From the NCBI RefSeq assembly GCF_004193775.1, contig NC_041019.1, positions 11,828,204-11,892,203 on the forward strand: DNA of 64,000 nucleotides. The letters are read 5' to 3'. Of this stretch, positions 1-12,189 are shown piece after piece. The stretch's first letter is position 1, and the number at the start of each line of letters is the position of its first letter. Source of the stretch: Glycine soja (lineage: Eukaryota; Streptophyta; Magnoliopsida; Fabales; Fabaceae). The notes beneath the pieces are model-generated. The model saw nothing but the letters and a program-made list of their open reading frames with translations, was not told the DNA's origin and searched no databases. Made by a program: the position numbers and the translations under genes.

Positions 1-1103
1 CCATAGTAGAAAACAGATCATAAATTATCAATTTTTTCCTTAAAAAATTAAAAGGGTGGACAGAGTCTATAGTAGAGACCAAGTTGATAAGTACAGGGCA
101 GTGCAAACCAAAGTTAAATGTTTGCTACATCATGCCACGTTTATACGAAGATAATACTAGTTTAAAAGTTGTGTTTGTTTCAAAGATAGAATAACTTATT
201 TATAATTATAAATTTTATATTAAAACGTGCATTGCTATAAAATGAATTGATCTAATGTTTTCTCAAACAGTCGCGTAGTTGGATGATTCCATAAAAGAAC
301 AGAGACCATGAAGACCCTTGGAAGCAGTGAAAAAAGTTGTGAAGGTAACAACTAGCAGAAAAAGGTAGAAGGGGAAGAAATAATTACACTTCAAGTGGCA
401 TGGCCATGCCCCATTGCCCCACAGGTAGCAGGAAAGCAACTTGTGAAAATACCGACAATGCACCACCCATTCATAGCAGTATTATATGATTGTTTACGAA
501 TTCGGAGGAATCATTTTTCTTTTTGTTATTATTTTTTTTTTGTTTACAAGGTAAAACAAGTTTTATTGTGATGCACTGTTCTCAATTTAGATCTATTTCA
601 TTTACCCGTTGTTACGTTGTGGATCTTTTCAAGAAGCAATGATCACTATCAAACTATTTTAATAATGTAGTATCAATAATTTTATGCCAAAAAGCTTTTA
701 AACTTACAATGCATATCAAAATTATATCCCAAACAAAAGATGTCTTTTTTTATTATTTATCAGCTGCTTAAATAATATATAATGTTAGATTGTATTTCAG
801 AAACTAACTTGAATTTTTAATTAAGTTGTACATGTAAACCAGTCAATTTTATTTTTTATTTTTTGAAGATAAATAGATGACCCATCCAAGAAATAACAAA
901 GAATGGTAACTGCTATAAGGAAAACAAATAAAATTGAAAAAAAAAATGTATCACAAAAAATGATCGATTCAGGATTAGGTTTTTGTCCATAATATCCATT
1001 CTGCAACTTTTACTTTGTCTTTTTTCCCTTTTATCACATTAATAATAACACGTACGCTCACCTGACAAACGACTTTAACCACATGAAGTGGAGATTTCAA
1101 AAG

Positions 1104-1161
<58 letters not shown>

Positions 1162-2653
1162 TGGATAGTTAAAGAAAAGGAAACAACAAAGTATCTCATA
1201 CTGTATGTATGGATATGATCCATTCTGAAGTTTTCTAATGTTGTCAAAATTACGTTGGATTGGGCCTCAGTTGGTGACAGTGAGACAAACCTCTTTAAGT
1301 TTATATTTATTTATGGAATAATTCACGGTACTCCATATAATTTAAGAATATCTCATGTTTTAAGATCATTGATAAATCTCATATCCACATATCAACTTTG
1401 TTGATTTCTATGTCGATCACGGGTATAAGAAAATAGTTTATTTTTTATCTATAATTTTTTTTACATTATCTACCAATAAAAAATCATTATTATTATAATA
1501 ACTTTTAAATAATATTGTAAAAATCAATATAATTATTATACAAGATGACTTGTGATTAGATTATAATGTTAAAATAATTTTTAATCAGTTAATAATATGA
1601 AAATATTTACACTAACAGTACATTAAACTCTAATATTATTCCTAAAACATTTTTCACAACACCTTTTCCTAGATTAGAAATAAAAAAAATTTATAGAATT
1701 CAGAGTGCACAAAACAAACAAATAAGAACATTTTAATTTTAATACACTGTTAATTTAAAAAACTCATGTAAATCAATTTTATCTCTAAAATTAATAATAA
1801 ATTTATAAGATCAACAATTATTACAAATCGACACTAAACAGTAGTTTTTTAAAATGGCATTTGATTAGTTATAAAGTAATAAAATACAGTATAAAGTAAA
1901 CTAGAGCCTAGAGGTAATGCAACCTAAATTCAATAGTATAACTTTTTAGGGTTATTATTTTTAAAATATTGGATTTGTCACCCAACCCAAACGCTGACAA
2001 TTCTAATTGTTCACTTGATTAAAATATTGAAACTTCGCAAGGGAATAATAATGCTTTGCGTTTAACAATTATTCAAATAAGTTCATACAATACACTATTA
2101 TTTTTTCGTTAATAATGTATAGGTTTTTAATCTGTGGACGTTCTGTACTAGTTGCAGTTTCTAATAAATTAAGTATGCATCATTTTTTTTTTCAAATCAG
2201 ATCCGGCTGCAGCACTATATTTGAAAAGGTATTTGACTTTTTCTTAGCCAAAAAAGGTTATGTTAACAGAGAATGAGAGATACTATTTGACGAATTTGAA
2301 AATAAGAAACCTACGTGAGTAACGTGACCATTCATATACCAGGCAAAACGATTAAAAAGGTAGCAGTTTACAATTTAACTGCTTGAAAACTATAGTTGCT
2401 CTCTTCCCATGTCAATGTTTGTATTGTTAAACACGATTCACTTAAAATAATATTAAAAACCCGAATTTTAATAAAAAATTCTATTCCAGTTATTAACTTG
2501 AGTTAATTTAGGGGCAACTGGGCAAGTCAGTCAATTGAAGAGAATTTGCCAACTACTTTGGGAAAGGAGAATGGGAAAAAAGAAAAAACATTAGAAATTT
2601 ACTATTAAAATAGGAAAAAAAAACAAGGGTGATTTGGTAAACAAGATACTTAC
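1..2653 (-). other. Intron 2 of the GAUT15-like gene (runs off the left edge)
   Basis: The donor GTAAGT at 2653-2648 (minus strand) follows the second coding exon of the GAUT15-like gene, so this stretch is read as its second intron. It is AT-rich, with a long AT microsatellite. Looking on the minus strand for the later conserved GAUT blocks, I found no exon. The open frames here are short and unlike any family I know. The remaining exons should lie below position 1, which would make the intron longer than 2.6 kb. A truncated gene is the alternative. Confidence 0.55.
1107..1158. repeat. (AT)26 microsatellite
   Basis: An uninterrupted AT dinucleotide run of 52 bases. It lies inside the presumed intron 2 of the GAUT15-like gene and is likely to vary in length between individuals. 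Confidence 0.95.
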
Positions 2654-4376
2654 CAGTGACGTGTCGACTCCACTGAAAAACCTCCACCCAGCACATTCTG
2701 CATCAATCATTTTCAACCATGTACTCTCATCAACTTTACAATAAATGAATTTATCTTTTTCTATGTTCATTACATTATTTAATTTTCTAACACATTTTGT
2801 CATTATAAATCTGAAAACTAATTCTTCAAAAACAAATTCCCTATCTTCAGTAAGCTCCACAAAAAAAAAAAAAAAACCATTTATCAATAAAAGAGCAAAA
2901 ATTAAACAAAAAAATGTCCAAAAGTGATCATTTCAATTATATATTTTGTTTAAAAATAAAATTATATCTTAAAATGCATGTAAGGTCTTGAAAAAAGCAT
3001 GTAAGGATAATTTTTCAATTTAAATAAAACAAATTAAAAATACAAAGTATTTTAAATTAAATTTAATATTTGTATCCAAAAAAATAATTTAATATGTTTT
3101 TTATTTACTCATTTGTATAGATACTTACAAACTTTATCATTTTTTATATTTCAATTTTAAAATAATAATTTATTAATAATTCACATTCACACAAAAAGTA
3201 AAATTAGTTTTTTCTCACAAATTATTGTTACAAATTTATATAAAAATTAAAACTTATGAAATATTTTTTTTTAATTTTCAAACTATAAATTAATTTAATC
3301 ATTCTTTCATTCTATCGATATCCTTTTGTAGAACTTAATGAAGATAACAAAAAAATAAAAACAAAATAAAAATAAAAATATTAATTTTCACTCTTATATA
3401 AACTAATAGTCCAGGAAAAAGACTTTATAAAATTTAATTAAATATACCAAACAATATAATTAGAGTAACAATACACAATTTTTAAAGAAATGATATCTTT
3501 ATTATTTTAAAAGATTTCAATTTTAATATCATTTGTTAAAAAATAACTTTATTATACTATCAATATAAAAGAGAAAATGACCTGTATATATAAAAATTCA
3601 TTCAATCAGAAATCGATATATGATGATAGGTTTACTGAGTTTAACAAAAATTATTGCAGAATCATATTTCTCATGATTTTTTAATTAGTTGGCGATATAA
3701 AAAAAATTTATACCGTCAATATATAAAGTTTAAATTTTACAAAAAATTATGCTCACTTAATTAGAAATTATTATAAATATACTTTTTAAAATAATTATTA
3801 TAAAACTTAATAATGCTAGAATACATAAAAATCTACAATTAGATAAGAATGTAATTTTTTAATTGTATTAGTTGTATGTAGTATTAATTAAATTATTTTT
3901 AAAATAATAATCTGTCTATATAAAGTAACTATTTGAAAATTTTTAAAAAACAAGTAAAACTCGAATAAGCTAAGTTACGCCGCGTTTACTAAACGTTAAA
4001 AAAAAAAGTAACTGAAGTAGTAAGTAGTAACTGGAGTGAGTCAGTGAGATGAGTGTGTGTAACTGTTGTTGTTGTGAAAGTGAAAGGAAAACAAAACAAC
4101 ACAAAATAAGAAAGAAAAGTTAGGAAAGTGAAAAGGTTGGAGGAACAGATTACCCAATGAGGAACACGCCGCAGCAGATTCCAGCATCAAGATCGCGATC
4201 CTCACGAACAGAAACGGCAGCACGATCCCGAGCACCACCATCACCGGAAACACCGTCCGAGCCGATATCCGGCGACCGGCGCCGGCCGCCACCGCCGTCG
4301 TCTTCGCCGATCCCTTTCCCTCGCCGTTCGATATCGTCACTCTCTTTATCCCCTTCGTTGATATGTAGAACTTCAT
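2654..4376 (-). CDS. GAUT15: GAUT15-like galacturonosyltransferase, first two coding exons (partial)
   Basis: GAUT-family (GT8) proteins are Golgi type II membrane enzymes of pectin and related polysaccharide synthesis. Coding exon 1 is 4376-4154 (74 codons plus one base); it starts [16 protein letters not shown], a signature of the GAUT15 branch, followed by a basic stretch and one membrane anchor at about residues 41-65. The donor is GTAATC at 4153. Exon 2 is only 44 nt, 2697-2654, between a TGATGCAG acceptor and a GTAAGT donor. The join reads [18 protein letters not shown], matching the GAUT15 motif around CMGLRLFRGGDTSL (recalled, not aligned). Intron 1 is 1,456 nt. An in-frame ATG at 4421 lies upstream, but the family match starts at 4376. 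The catalytic GT8 domain is outside the window. The family call is strong; orthology to GAUT15 is an inference. Confidence 0.82.
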
Positions 4377-4808
4377 CTCCGCGTTTCCATGAATCAATAA
4401 TCCAACTCCTCTCTCACACACAGAGATCGGTGATTCAGCTCGAGATCTGAAGATGAAGCTTCATTACTTCACTTCAGAGAGAGAGAAACAGTGTTCGTGT
4501 TTGCGAGTTTAGCAGAGAAAAAGTGTGAGAAAAGAGAGAGAAATGCATTTGTAGCAGGTAAAAGAGTTCACGGGTTCGGAATTTTTCTGTTTTGTTTTTC
4601 TTGGCTCCTATTACGGTGAAATCAATTTCCCCGAAAAAACAAGAGCGAGAAAAGAAAAGAAAATGAAAATGAAAATTTTATTTGTTTGATTTTTCTAGTG
4701 ATAAAAATATAAAAATATAAAAGGGTTTTTTATCTTCTGGAGAGAGAAATGAGAATGGCGAGCCGCATTTGTTGCCGCGGGAAATTATTAGATTGCAAGG
4801 ACGTTGGC

Positions 4809-4816
4809 TATTTATA
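4809..4816 (-). promoter_or_regulatory. Candidate TATA box of the GAUT15-like gene
   Basis: The minus strand reads TATAAATA. A start about 30 bases downstream (near 4780) would give a 5' leader of about 400 nt. On the minus strand 4380-4560 is pyrimidine-rich with CTCTCT runs, as is usual in plant leaders. A second AT-rich candidate lies at 4700-4722, so the assignment is tentative. Confidence 0.4.
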
Positions 4817-4899
4817 TGATAGGTTAATGCGTGGTTACTCTTTTGCCACTGGGCTTTCAAGTTATTTACTGTTTTGACATTTATTCGTTATCTCGCCGA

Positions 4900-5886
4900 C
4901 ACCTACGTAACGTGGTCTGGCTCGGTGCCCAACTTCTAAATGTGAGGTCGCTTGTGGAGCATCTGACTATGAACAATGATAGATCATGTCTCATTGTTTT
5001 TTTCTGACAATTTTTTTATTAAATAAAATGTATTTAGAGTTTTATTTGATGAATAATGAATGAGATTCATTAAATGAAATATATAATTAGTAACATCATT
5101 TTAATTAAATTCTGGTGAATTTGGCTGAAAAAGATAATATAGTCGGGCTGTAAGAAAAATGAGTATATAGTTATTAGTTTTTTAATTGGTTTAATTATTG
5201 ATTTGATACTTATATTTATCTACATTTAACTGTTTTCACTTTGGGTAAAAGATTAAAAAAATTAAGTACGACTAATATAAAATAATTTTATATTATTATT
5301 TAATTATAACTCATAATATATAATAAATTTGTTAATTTGTACAATAAATTATCTTTAAAATCATATTAATAATAAATTGTAATTGAATGACAATGTAAAA
5401 TAATTTTATATTATAAGTTTTAATTATTTAATTATTTTTTAAGAGAAAACTATAATCTAATATATAATGATAGATAATATCTTTTAAATTTTATATATAG
5501 TATATTATCGTTTTATACAAATTTTTAGGTGTTTTGTTGAAAATGAAACTGATGGTAAAATTAAGATGATTGAGTTCAAGAAGGTGATTATTGAGCATTC
5601 CTTGATATTATTGTGTGCTAGAGAGAGAAATCCATAAAGGTTATGGCAATCTATATATGGTGGCAACAACAATGGGAAATTCACCTTCAAGAGCTCTAAT
5701 AGTTAAGTTAATTGTTCTAGGATGGATTTTCTCAACTAGGGCTAAAGACTTTCTACCCAGACCATTAAAGTGTGTAATTTGTCCTACCTCTAGATGACAC
5801 ATGAGCTTTTTATAGTAGCCTGATTGGAATATATTTTGATCATATCTTATTGTTAAATCCACATCCATGCTTTAATTATGACAAGT
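4900..5886. other. AT-rich intergenic DNA, no gene recognised
   Basis: Spacer upstream of the GAUT15-like gene. Two overlapping short minus-strand frames (5505-5690 and 5641-5868) look slightly less AT-rich than their surroundings, but I cannot match them to a family. They may be the worn edge of the repeat that follows. Confidence 0.5.
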
Positions 5887-7144
5887 TGTTAGCAATGCAA
5901 ATTGTAAGGATAATGGGATGGTGTGATGATTTCCGCTTAAGTGTTTCAGTGTTAAACATCCTTAAGAAGCAAATATGTGCATGCATTCTAAGGTGTTTAG
6001 AACACTGCTCATAAAAGTTGTCTCAAAATAATTGTCAAGACTAAAAACCTCAGAATATCCTTTGAAGCTCATAGAAAGTACAAGACATCAAGGTCTTACA
6101 CAGAAAACAAGGTCTTACATAAAAAAACATATCAAATGCTATAAATAGTGCATCCAACATCAGAATGAACCTATATTAGAGTTTACAACAGAATAATGAA
6201 GATCTTGACTCTAAGAACTAGAGTTCATAATGGTTCGAGACTACATCTCAAAGACAACATCATATCTTCCATATACAGTCAGTAAAGGAAGTTGACTCAT
6301 CAGAAGATTGAAGTTGAAGACATCATATCTTTTGTATGCAACCATAGATATTGAGGGCTCATTAGAAGATTAATGCTAAAACATTCCTAAATGCAATCAA
6401 GTTGAAAGTTGAATTTGTCCATGAAAAGATTTGATGTGCAATATCAAAATGGAAGACTAAAGTCATTATGTGGTCTAACCTTAGATGAAACACTAACACA
6501 CTAGGAATTGCTCCTTCACTTTCCTTTATATGAAACAATCTACTTCAGAATGTTTTGTGTTGTGAAGATGTGTTAAAATTGATGAAGTTGTGTTCCATTA
6601 GAAATCCATATAAGTTGAACTTCATCAAAATGATCTACTTTAGTGTGGATCCTTTCTTAGCTAACATTAGAATCACCATTTTGATGTATCTTTAGAATAC
6701 TCATTAGAAATTTTCCTTAAAATGGAAAGCTCAAAATGACTTTGCCAGCTATCATGACTTGACAACTGTCATATTTTTTCACTTCCTCCAGAAGTGAAAA
6801 AATCATTATGCATCATCTTCCTCCTCTCTCTTTGCACTAATTTTAAATTGTGATCTATGAACTATTTTTGTAAGTCTCCAAGACAAAAAAACTCTTATAG
6901 AAATAAACATAAAACTAAATCTTTTCATCAAAGTCTTTTTAATTAAACAACTTTTTGAAATAGAACTTTGAACTGTGAAAATTCTTTTTCCTAAACTGTT
7001 TGCATTTTTGTTTTGAGCTCAAAATAGTTCTTTATTTTGAACTATCTCTTTATGAACTTATATCATAATACACTTTGCTTGAAAAAAAGAATTAAAAGTT
7101 TGTGAAAACACAATTCAACCCCCCTTCTGGTGATATTTTTTACA
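5887..7144. repeat. Possible solo LTR, about 1.26 kb
   Basis: The block starts TGTTAGCAATGC and ends TTTTTTACA, so it has the TG...CA outline of an LTR. Near its end it has the stretch AATTCAACCCCCCTTCTGG, which I recall as common at the ends of legume copia LTRs. The interior has moderate GC and no long frame. Against the call: no partner LTR in the window, no primer-binding site next to it, and the five flanking bases (CAAGT and CTTCA) do not match. Confidence 0.35.
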
Positions 7145-7433
7145 CTTCACTTATTTTCATGACTCACATAAATAAGATATGATTAAATCAATTTTATGAA
7201 TCACAAGAATTAAAGATGGGTCATTGAGATGCATTAACTTGTGCCATGCACCATATGGCCCTTGTCGATTGACATCTAACCCATAGGAAGTAATTGGGCT
7301 CGACCTATAGATGAATGGATCATCCATAGCCTACTCTCGACCTCAAATATTGTAGTTTAAAGGGGTTATATAATGTAGCCTACTCAATTACTATTGGGCT
7401 TGGCCAACCAATCAAGCCATGAAACATGACCCT

Positions 7434-7640
7434 CACTACTAAAAATACGACACGTAATCTACGTCGGTTGTAGAGGAACCGCTTTAGAAAGTGGTATAGT
7501 GACATTTTTGTAATTATTGTGACATAATTTGCCTTTTACGACACACATTCTAAGGTGGTTTTTGAAAACCGCCTTAGAATGTTATGTGTTATAAAATTTA
7601 CGCCAGTTTTAGTCAGAAACCCGTCATAATTGTTAAAAAA
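7434..7640. repeat. Left terminal region of the gene-carrying CACTA element
   Basis: Starts with CACTACTAAAAA, followed by subterminal motifs: ATCTACGTCGGTTGTAG near 7461, and an inverted pair around 7548-7580 reading TTCTAAGGTGGTTTTTG and AAACCGCCTTAGAATG. Short repeats in both orientations near the ends are typical binding sites for CACTA accessory proteins. Confidence 0.6.
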
Positions 7641-8540
7641 GCAAAATGTGCGCCCATGAACCCCTTTGACACACCTGAATCCCTTAGACTGCAACACCCT
7701 ACCTGTTGTTCTTCCATTTAAGTGGACGAAGTGCACTTCACGACCTCCAACTTCCCTGCTCGACCTGGCATTTCGCGAAGAAAGAGATTAAGCTCATTTC
7801 ATATAAACAAGGTTAGTCAAGTCGATGGTTTCTGAAGTACATGGTCTTACTTTTGGCTTATTAGTAAACCCGAAAATAGAAGTTTTGTGGGTTGATATGG
7901 TTTCTCAAACAGGAAGGGTAATGTCCCTCTTGTTCAATCTCTGCTTTTTTTGCCTCTCATGTTTTCAAGTTTTCCTTTTTTTATGCGTTGAGATCTGATA
8001 TTGCAATACCTGCTTTTGTTGTTGTTGTTTGGTAATGATGGTTGTAGGGAAGATATTCAAACAACAACTGATACCTACTTCACTGGGATGCAAACAGGTC
8101 AGTGTGTATTTGTTGATTTTATCTGGTTGATGCATGTTCATATATAGATGTTACTTAAGTTGATGTTGTTTAAGTAACTTCAGTTGAATGGATTGAAGAT
8201 TATTTATGTTGATGTTTACAACTTTTTATTTTGTGTGTTTAGGGAAATTTGTGTTTGCCTGCATTTATGTGTTTACAGTGTATGTAATTTTAATTTTAGG
8301 TGTACTAGATATAATACTGTAGGTTTTGGATTATATATGAATGAATGCAAGGTATCTGGGTTGGGTTATGGATTACATATGCTCATTCTCCTCAACCGTA
8401 GTTATAGGTTTTAAAGTCACATTATACTCTCTTTTTTATTTGTAACTTTGGCATTTGATAATGAGGAGGTCCTGAGAAGTTAGTGGAATATAAATGATAT
8501 AATCCATCTTATGAACATTCTCTGTTTCCTTTTTCCCTTT

Positions 8541-8714
8541 TAGCAGCTAAAACACCACCACAAATTGCTTCTTCGACCATCAGAAAATGAGAAATTTAAT
8601 TTTCTGTTTTTTACTAATGAAGCAATTAATGGCAGTTCTTTTTATCTGGCACAAAATGGAAGATTTGTCTGCCTTTTACTGATGAAACAATTTGTGGTGG
8701 TTTTTTAGCTGCCA
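8541..8714. repeat. Small inverted-repeat (MITE-like) element inside the CACTA element
   Basis: Arms of about 30 bp at 8541-8572 and 8685-8714 are inverted copies of one another, built on GCAGCTAAAA then CCACCACAAATTG, with a few mismatches. The interior holds two related direct copies of a motif like TTTTTACTAATGAAGCAATT (near 8609 and 8673). There is no coding capacity. It may be a nested MITE or a palindromic part of the host element. Confidence 0.55.
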
Positions 8715-8868
8715 AAATTTTTGTAAAAAATAAAAATCTTAGTCACGGAGAAGAACTGGTGTGGAATATCTCAAAGTCATCCAATTATAATATTAAATGA
8801 AAAGACATAAATGATTTATCTTTATACATAGATTGCTTGGAATTGGAAGACTAGCTTGTTAATTAGCT

Positions 8869-9115
8869 ATGGAGCAAGAAAAAGGTGTGAAAGTTGTTGA
8901 AGTTTTCCGTGTGTCAACACCAACCATTTCGTCCACCCCAACATCCTTGTCTCTCACCTTCTTTGTCATACACTGGCTAAGGATTCCTCAAACGGAGAGT
9001 GTTTGCTTTTATGAAATTCCCAAACTAACCACTTCATTCTTTGACTCTCCATTCTTTCAAATCTTAAACACTCTCTTTCCCTCACACTGCATTCTTTGGG
9101 AAAGCTTCCTTTAAA
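8869..9115 (+). pseudogene. BAHD acyltransferase (phenolic glucoside malonyltransferase-like) N-terminal fragment
   Basis: The open frame starts MEQEKGVKVVEVFRVSTP and continues with SLTFFVIHWLRIPQTESVCFYEIP and then TTSFFDS, which is the N-terminal strand of the legume BAHD malonyltransferases (the family has LTFFD..WLR.PPVER.FFY.FP). About 65 residues are recognisable. After FFDS a frameshift is needed to keep the family's LP.LKHSLSLTL stretch in register. The catalytic HXXXD and DFGWG motifs are absent. These enzymes malonylate or acylate flavonoid and phenolic glucosides. Here the piece is cargo of the CACTA element, and substitutions (PPVER to PQTES) suggest it is not under selection. 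Confidence 0.7.
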
Positions 9116-11529
9116 GGAAAATGCCCAACTCCTGACTGTATCCTCTGGCATTCAATAATTACAGAAACTTGAAGTTTTCATTGTCTGGAATATGTCAACT
9201 GAATTTGATAAGAGCATTGCTTCCAATGGAGGACAAGATCATTGGAAGATCCAACATGTGCCCCACATTAGCATTGCTTCATCTAGAGACATGTTACGCC
9301 CCTTGTGAATGAAACTAACGATTTCCTTGTGATTTTGGAAGAGACCGAGAGTGACTATTAGAGGAGAAGACTCCAATTAATTAATTCATCATCAACTTAA
9401 GAACTTAGATAGGTGAAGGGAGGGAGTACATCACTCCATGCATATTTTGAGCTAGGGAAATGAAGGAAAATATACTTGGGTTGCTACTATTTGAACATGT
9501 TTGAAGTTTGAAGAACTGGGATTTTGGGCCCCCCACTACAAAATCCTAGCTAGGGCTTAAGTATTTGGTCTTAATTATTCTTCGTTATTGTAGTTGTTTT
9601 GATTCTTAGTTATTGTTAGTATGTTTCCATTTTATTTTTGTGGTGCTTGATGTGTTTCTAAATTTGGTGGCTTATGTTCGAATCCATGGATGCAAGTGGT
9701 CATATATATGTGCGGTTGCATCCCCTGGTCATGCATGGAGAAATTTGGCTCTGTTCTGATTTTTGGTGTTTTGATCTGAGCTTGAAAGCATCTTAATTCT
9801 TAAGTTATTATATATGCTATTTTGATATAGGAAATGTGATGTTTATACCATTGTGAAACTTATATGGCACATTCATGTTGAAAAAAGTGATTGGTGTTCA
9901 CTTTGGATGGAGTATTCTATCTTTTATACCTATTCTGTTAGATTTTGTTTAATGAGTTGTGGTGTGTTAAAGTTTAAGGGAAAATAAAAAGTTAATTGGT
10001 TTATTTATGTTGATACATGGGTTAGTAGTATACTATAAAATTTTTGGAAAGATTTAAATATTCATTTTTCTTTCTAATTATAAAACTTAGTCTTTTAATT
10101 TCTATACTTACAAATATCCTTTTTAATTTCTATACTTACTCTTCATAAAGTTTGGTGAGATTTCTATGATTAAATAATGAGATAGGGACATGAGATGAGG
10201 GAAAAGCAAAAAGAAAAATAAACTACATCATATAATAATGAAAAAAGCAAAAATAGGTCATGGACCTGGAGCATGAGAGAGTGGAGAAGGATATTGTAGT
10301 GTATAGATAATAAGCATGGATGCCCATGTTGTTAGGTAGTGGTTGCTTGGATTTAGGTGATGATGATTCTGCAAAGTCATCCTCACACCCATGTATCTCA
10401 TGTAGTCTTTTCTCAGTCAATCATATGTCCCTTTCGCAAACTCAACCTCATCCCACAACACTTTTTTTCTTTCTATTATTATTTTTCATTTTTTATGAAT
10501 TCTTTTTTTTTTAAAAAAATAAAAATAAACTAAGAGGTACTAAGAACTCTTATGCCACACAGGATTAATATTATCCCACCAATCAACTTCTTTTAAATAA
10601 AATAGTATTTTCAATTACAATTCTATTAAGTTTGAAATCGAAACTTTAAACTTATCAAAGAAGTCAAGTGTAGAACTATTTGTATCAATAATTTTTTCTA
10701 TGAACTCTTATTAGTAATTATTGTGTCATCTGCTCTCTTATAGTCTAAAAAGTCATGTTATCTTCCTCTTTTTGTTCACAACTCTTGTTCTACTTACCTG
10801 ATCACCATGTCTTGCCAACACTATCTTTTAACCTTACACACACAAACCTGTTTCAATTAGATTCAGACGAAGTGGTCCATTGACACTATGCATAGAAAAG
10901 TTCGTTTACCATTTGTATGTGCGCAGTCGAGGAAATAAGATTTCTACGCATGCTCATCAAGTTGAACATCACTTGAAAAACAATTTGTGGAGTTCAATTT
11001 TGAAGAATTGACCCTTTTGTGGTATTTCATTAAATTTTTTTAAAGGATACAAAATAAAGAAGAAGAAATATTTAAAAGCTCAGTGAATGTTTTTTAAATT
11101 ACTGATCTTTGTTTAGATATTTATATATTAATTATAAAATTCCCAAACAAGGGAGATTATAAACTATAAAATAGTTATAATGGTAAAATAATAAGTACAT
11201 CTACATTTCAATATAAAGAATAAAATTAAACTAAAATTTAGATGTCGGACATCCTTATTCAGGGACATGAGATTAGTATTTTAATAATTATAGTAATGTC
11301 TATATTATCAAATGTTCAACACATTATATTGGTTTTTTATTTCAATACTTACAAATTAAGTTGGTAATATATTCAATATCTTACAAATATACTCGCAGTC
11401 AATATACACTCATTTAGTGACTAGGAAGATTTATAAGATTAAGAAGATTTGAAATTATTCTAATTAAATGAAAGTGCTTCTAAGGTAGAGACCAATTTGA
11501 CCATTAGCACCATGTGTAGAAAGCATACA
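9116..11529. other. CACTA interior with no recognised gene
   Basis: Mostly AT-rich. Two short frames look less random than the rest: a plus-strand frame near 9192 starting MSTEFDKSIA (about 38 codons), and a minus-strand frame 10420-10223 starting MTEKRLHEIHGCEDD. Either could be another captured exon, but I recognise neither. A 19-bp sequence TTTTAATTTCTATACTTAC occurs twice near 10093 and 10120. Confidence 0.45.
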
Positions 11530-11705
11530 AACTTCAACCCCTGACATTTGAATCAACCCATGTTACTGGTATTGCAACCAATGACCATGGTGTGAGGAAG
11601 CCCAATTTGAATGAACCCCTCACATGGCCCTGTCCTTGGTGGTAGGCAAAGCTTCAGCAACCATTCCAGCCTTCACCAATAAGTCCTCCAGAGTCATGTC
11701 ACCCA
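11530..11705 (-). pseudogene. Group A bZIP (ABI5/AREB3/EEL-like) transcription factor fragment
   Basis: On the minus strand from 11705 the frame reads TLGDMTLEDLLVKAGMVAEA, the conserved C3-type motif of ABA-related group A bZIPs (family: GEMTLEDFLLKAGVV). It is followed after a premature stop (TGA at about 11623-11621) by HGHWLQYQ, the usual W(I/M)QYQ block, then a second stop. The DNA-binding basic region and leucine zipper are not present. In the intact family this protein binds ABA-response elements in the nucleus. The piece lies opposite to the kinase fragment next to it, which fits independent capture by the CACTA element. Confidence 0.65.
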
Positions 11706-12189
11706 GTGTAGCTTGGTGGTAGCCAAGTGTTCAGAATCCTTGTGCACAGTGTTGATTGTTGCCCTAAACAACCACTGCTATCAATGACAACTCATGAAAT
11801 TTATAATTGTAGAAAACCACAACTCGGGTTACACAAATCTCCTGCCATAAAAGTATGCACCTCTGTATATGGTTCAACACTTGTATTATCATAAAAAATT
11901 TTTGCCAATTGAGTTAGCAATGTATGATTTCATTTATATTTTCATCAGCTGTTGATGTGTGTGTACCATTTGTTGTGCTTCACAACTGTCTACACATTGT
12001 TGTGGTTTTTTTGGCTGCAATTTACGAGTTCTATATTGGACAATTCACACTTTGTTAGTTAACCCACGAGAAAACTGATAGTATTTGAAGCTTCCATTAC
12101 CGCAACCATCTATCTAGGTATGTCAGTTAATAGAAATTTTATTTGGATTGTAAGTTTGTTGTTCCATAAATTACTATTATTGTTCATAA

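Noticed and set aside
4157..4450. Pro/Ser/Arg-rich open frame on the plus strand
   Set aside because: It is the antisense shadow of the GAUT15-like first exon, whose minus-strand frame matches the family and has a good donor.
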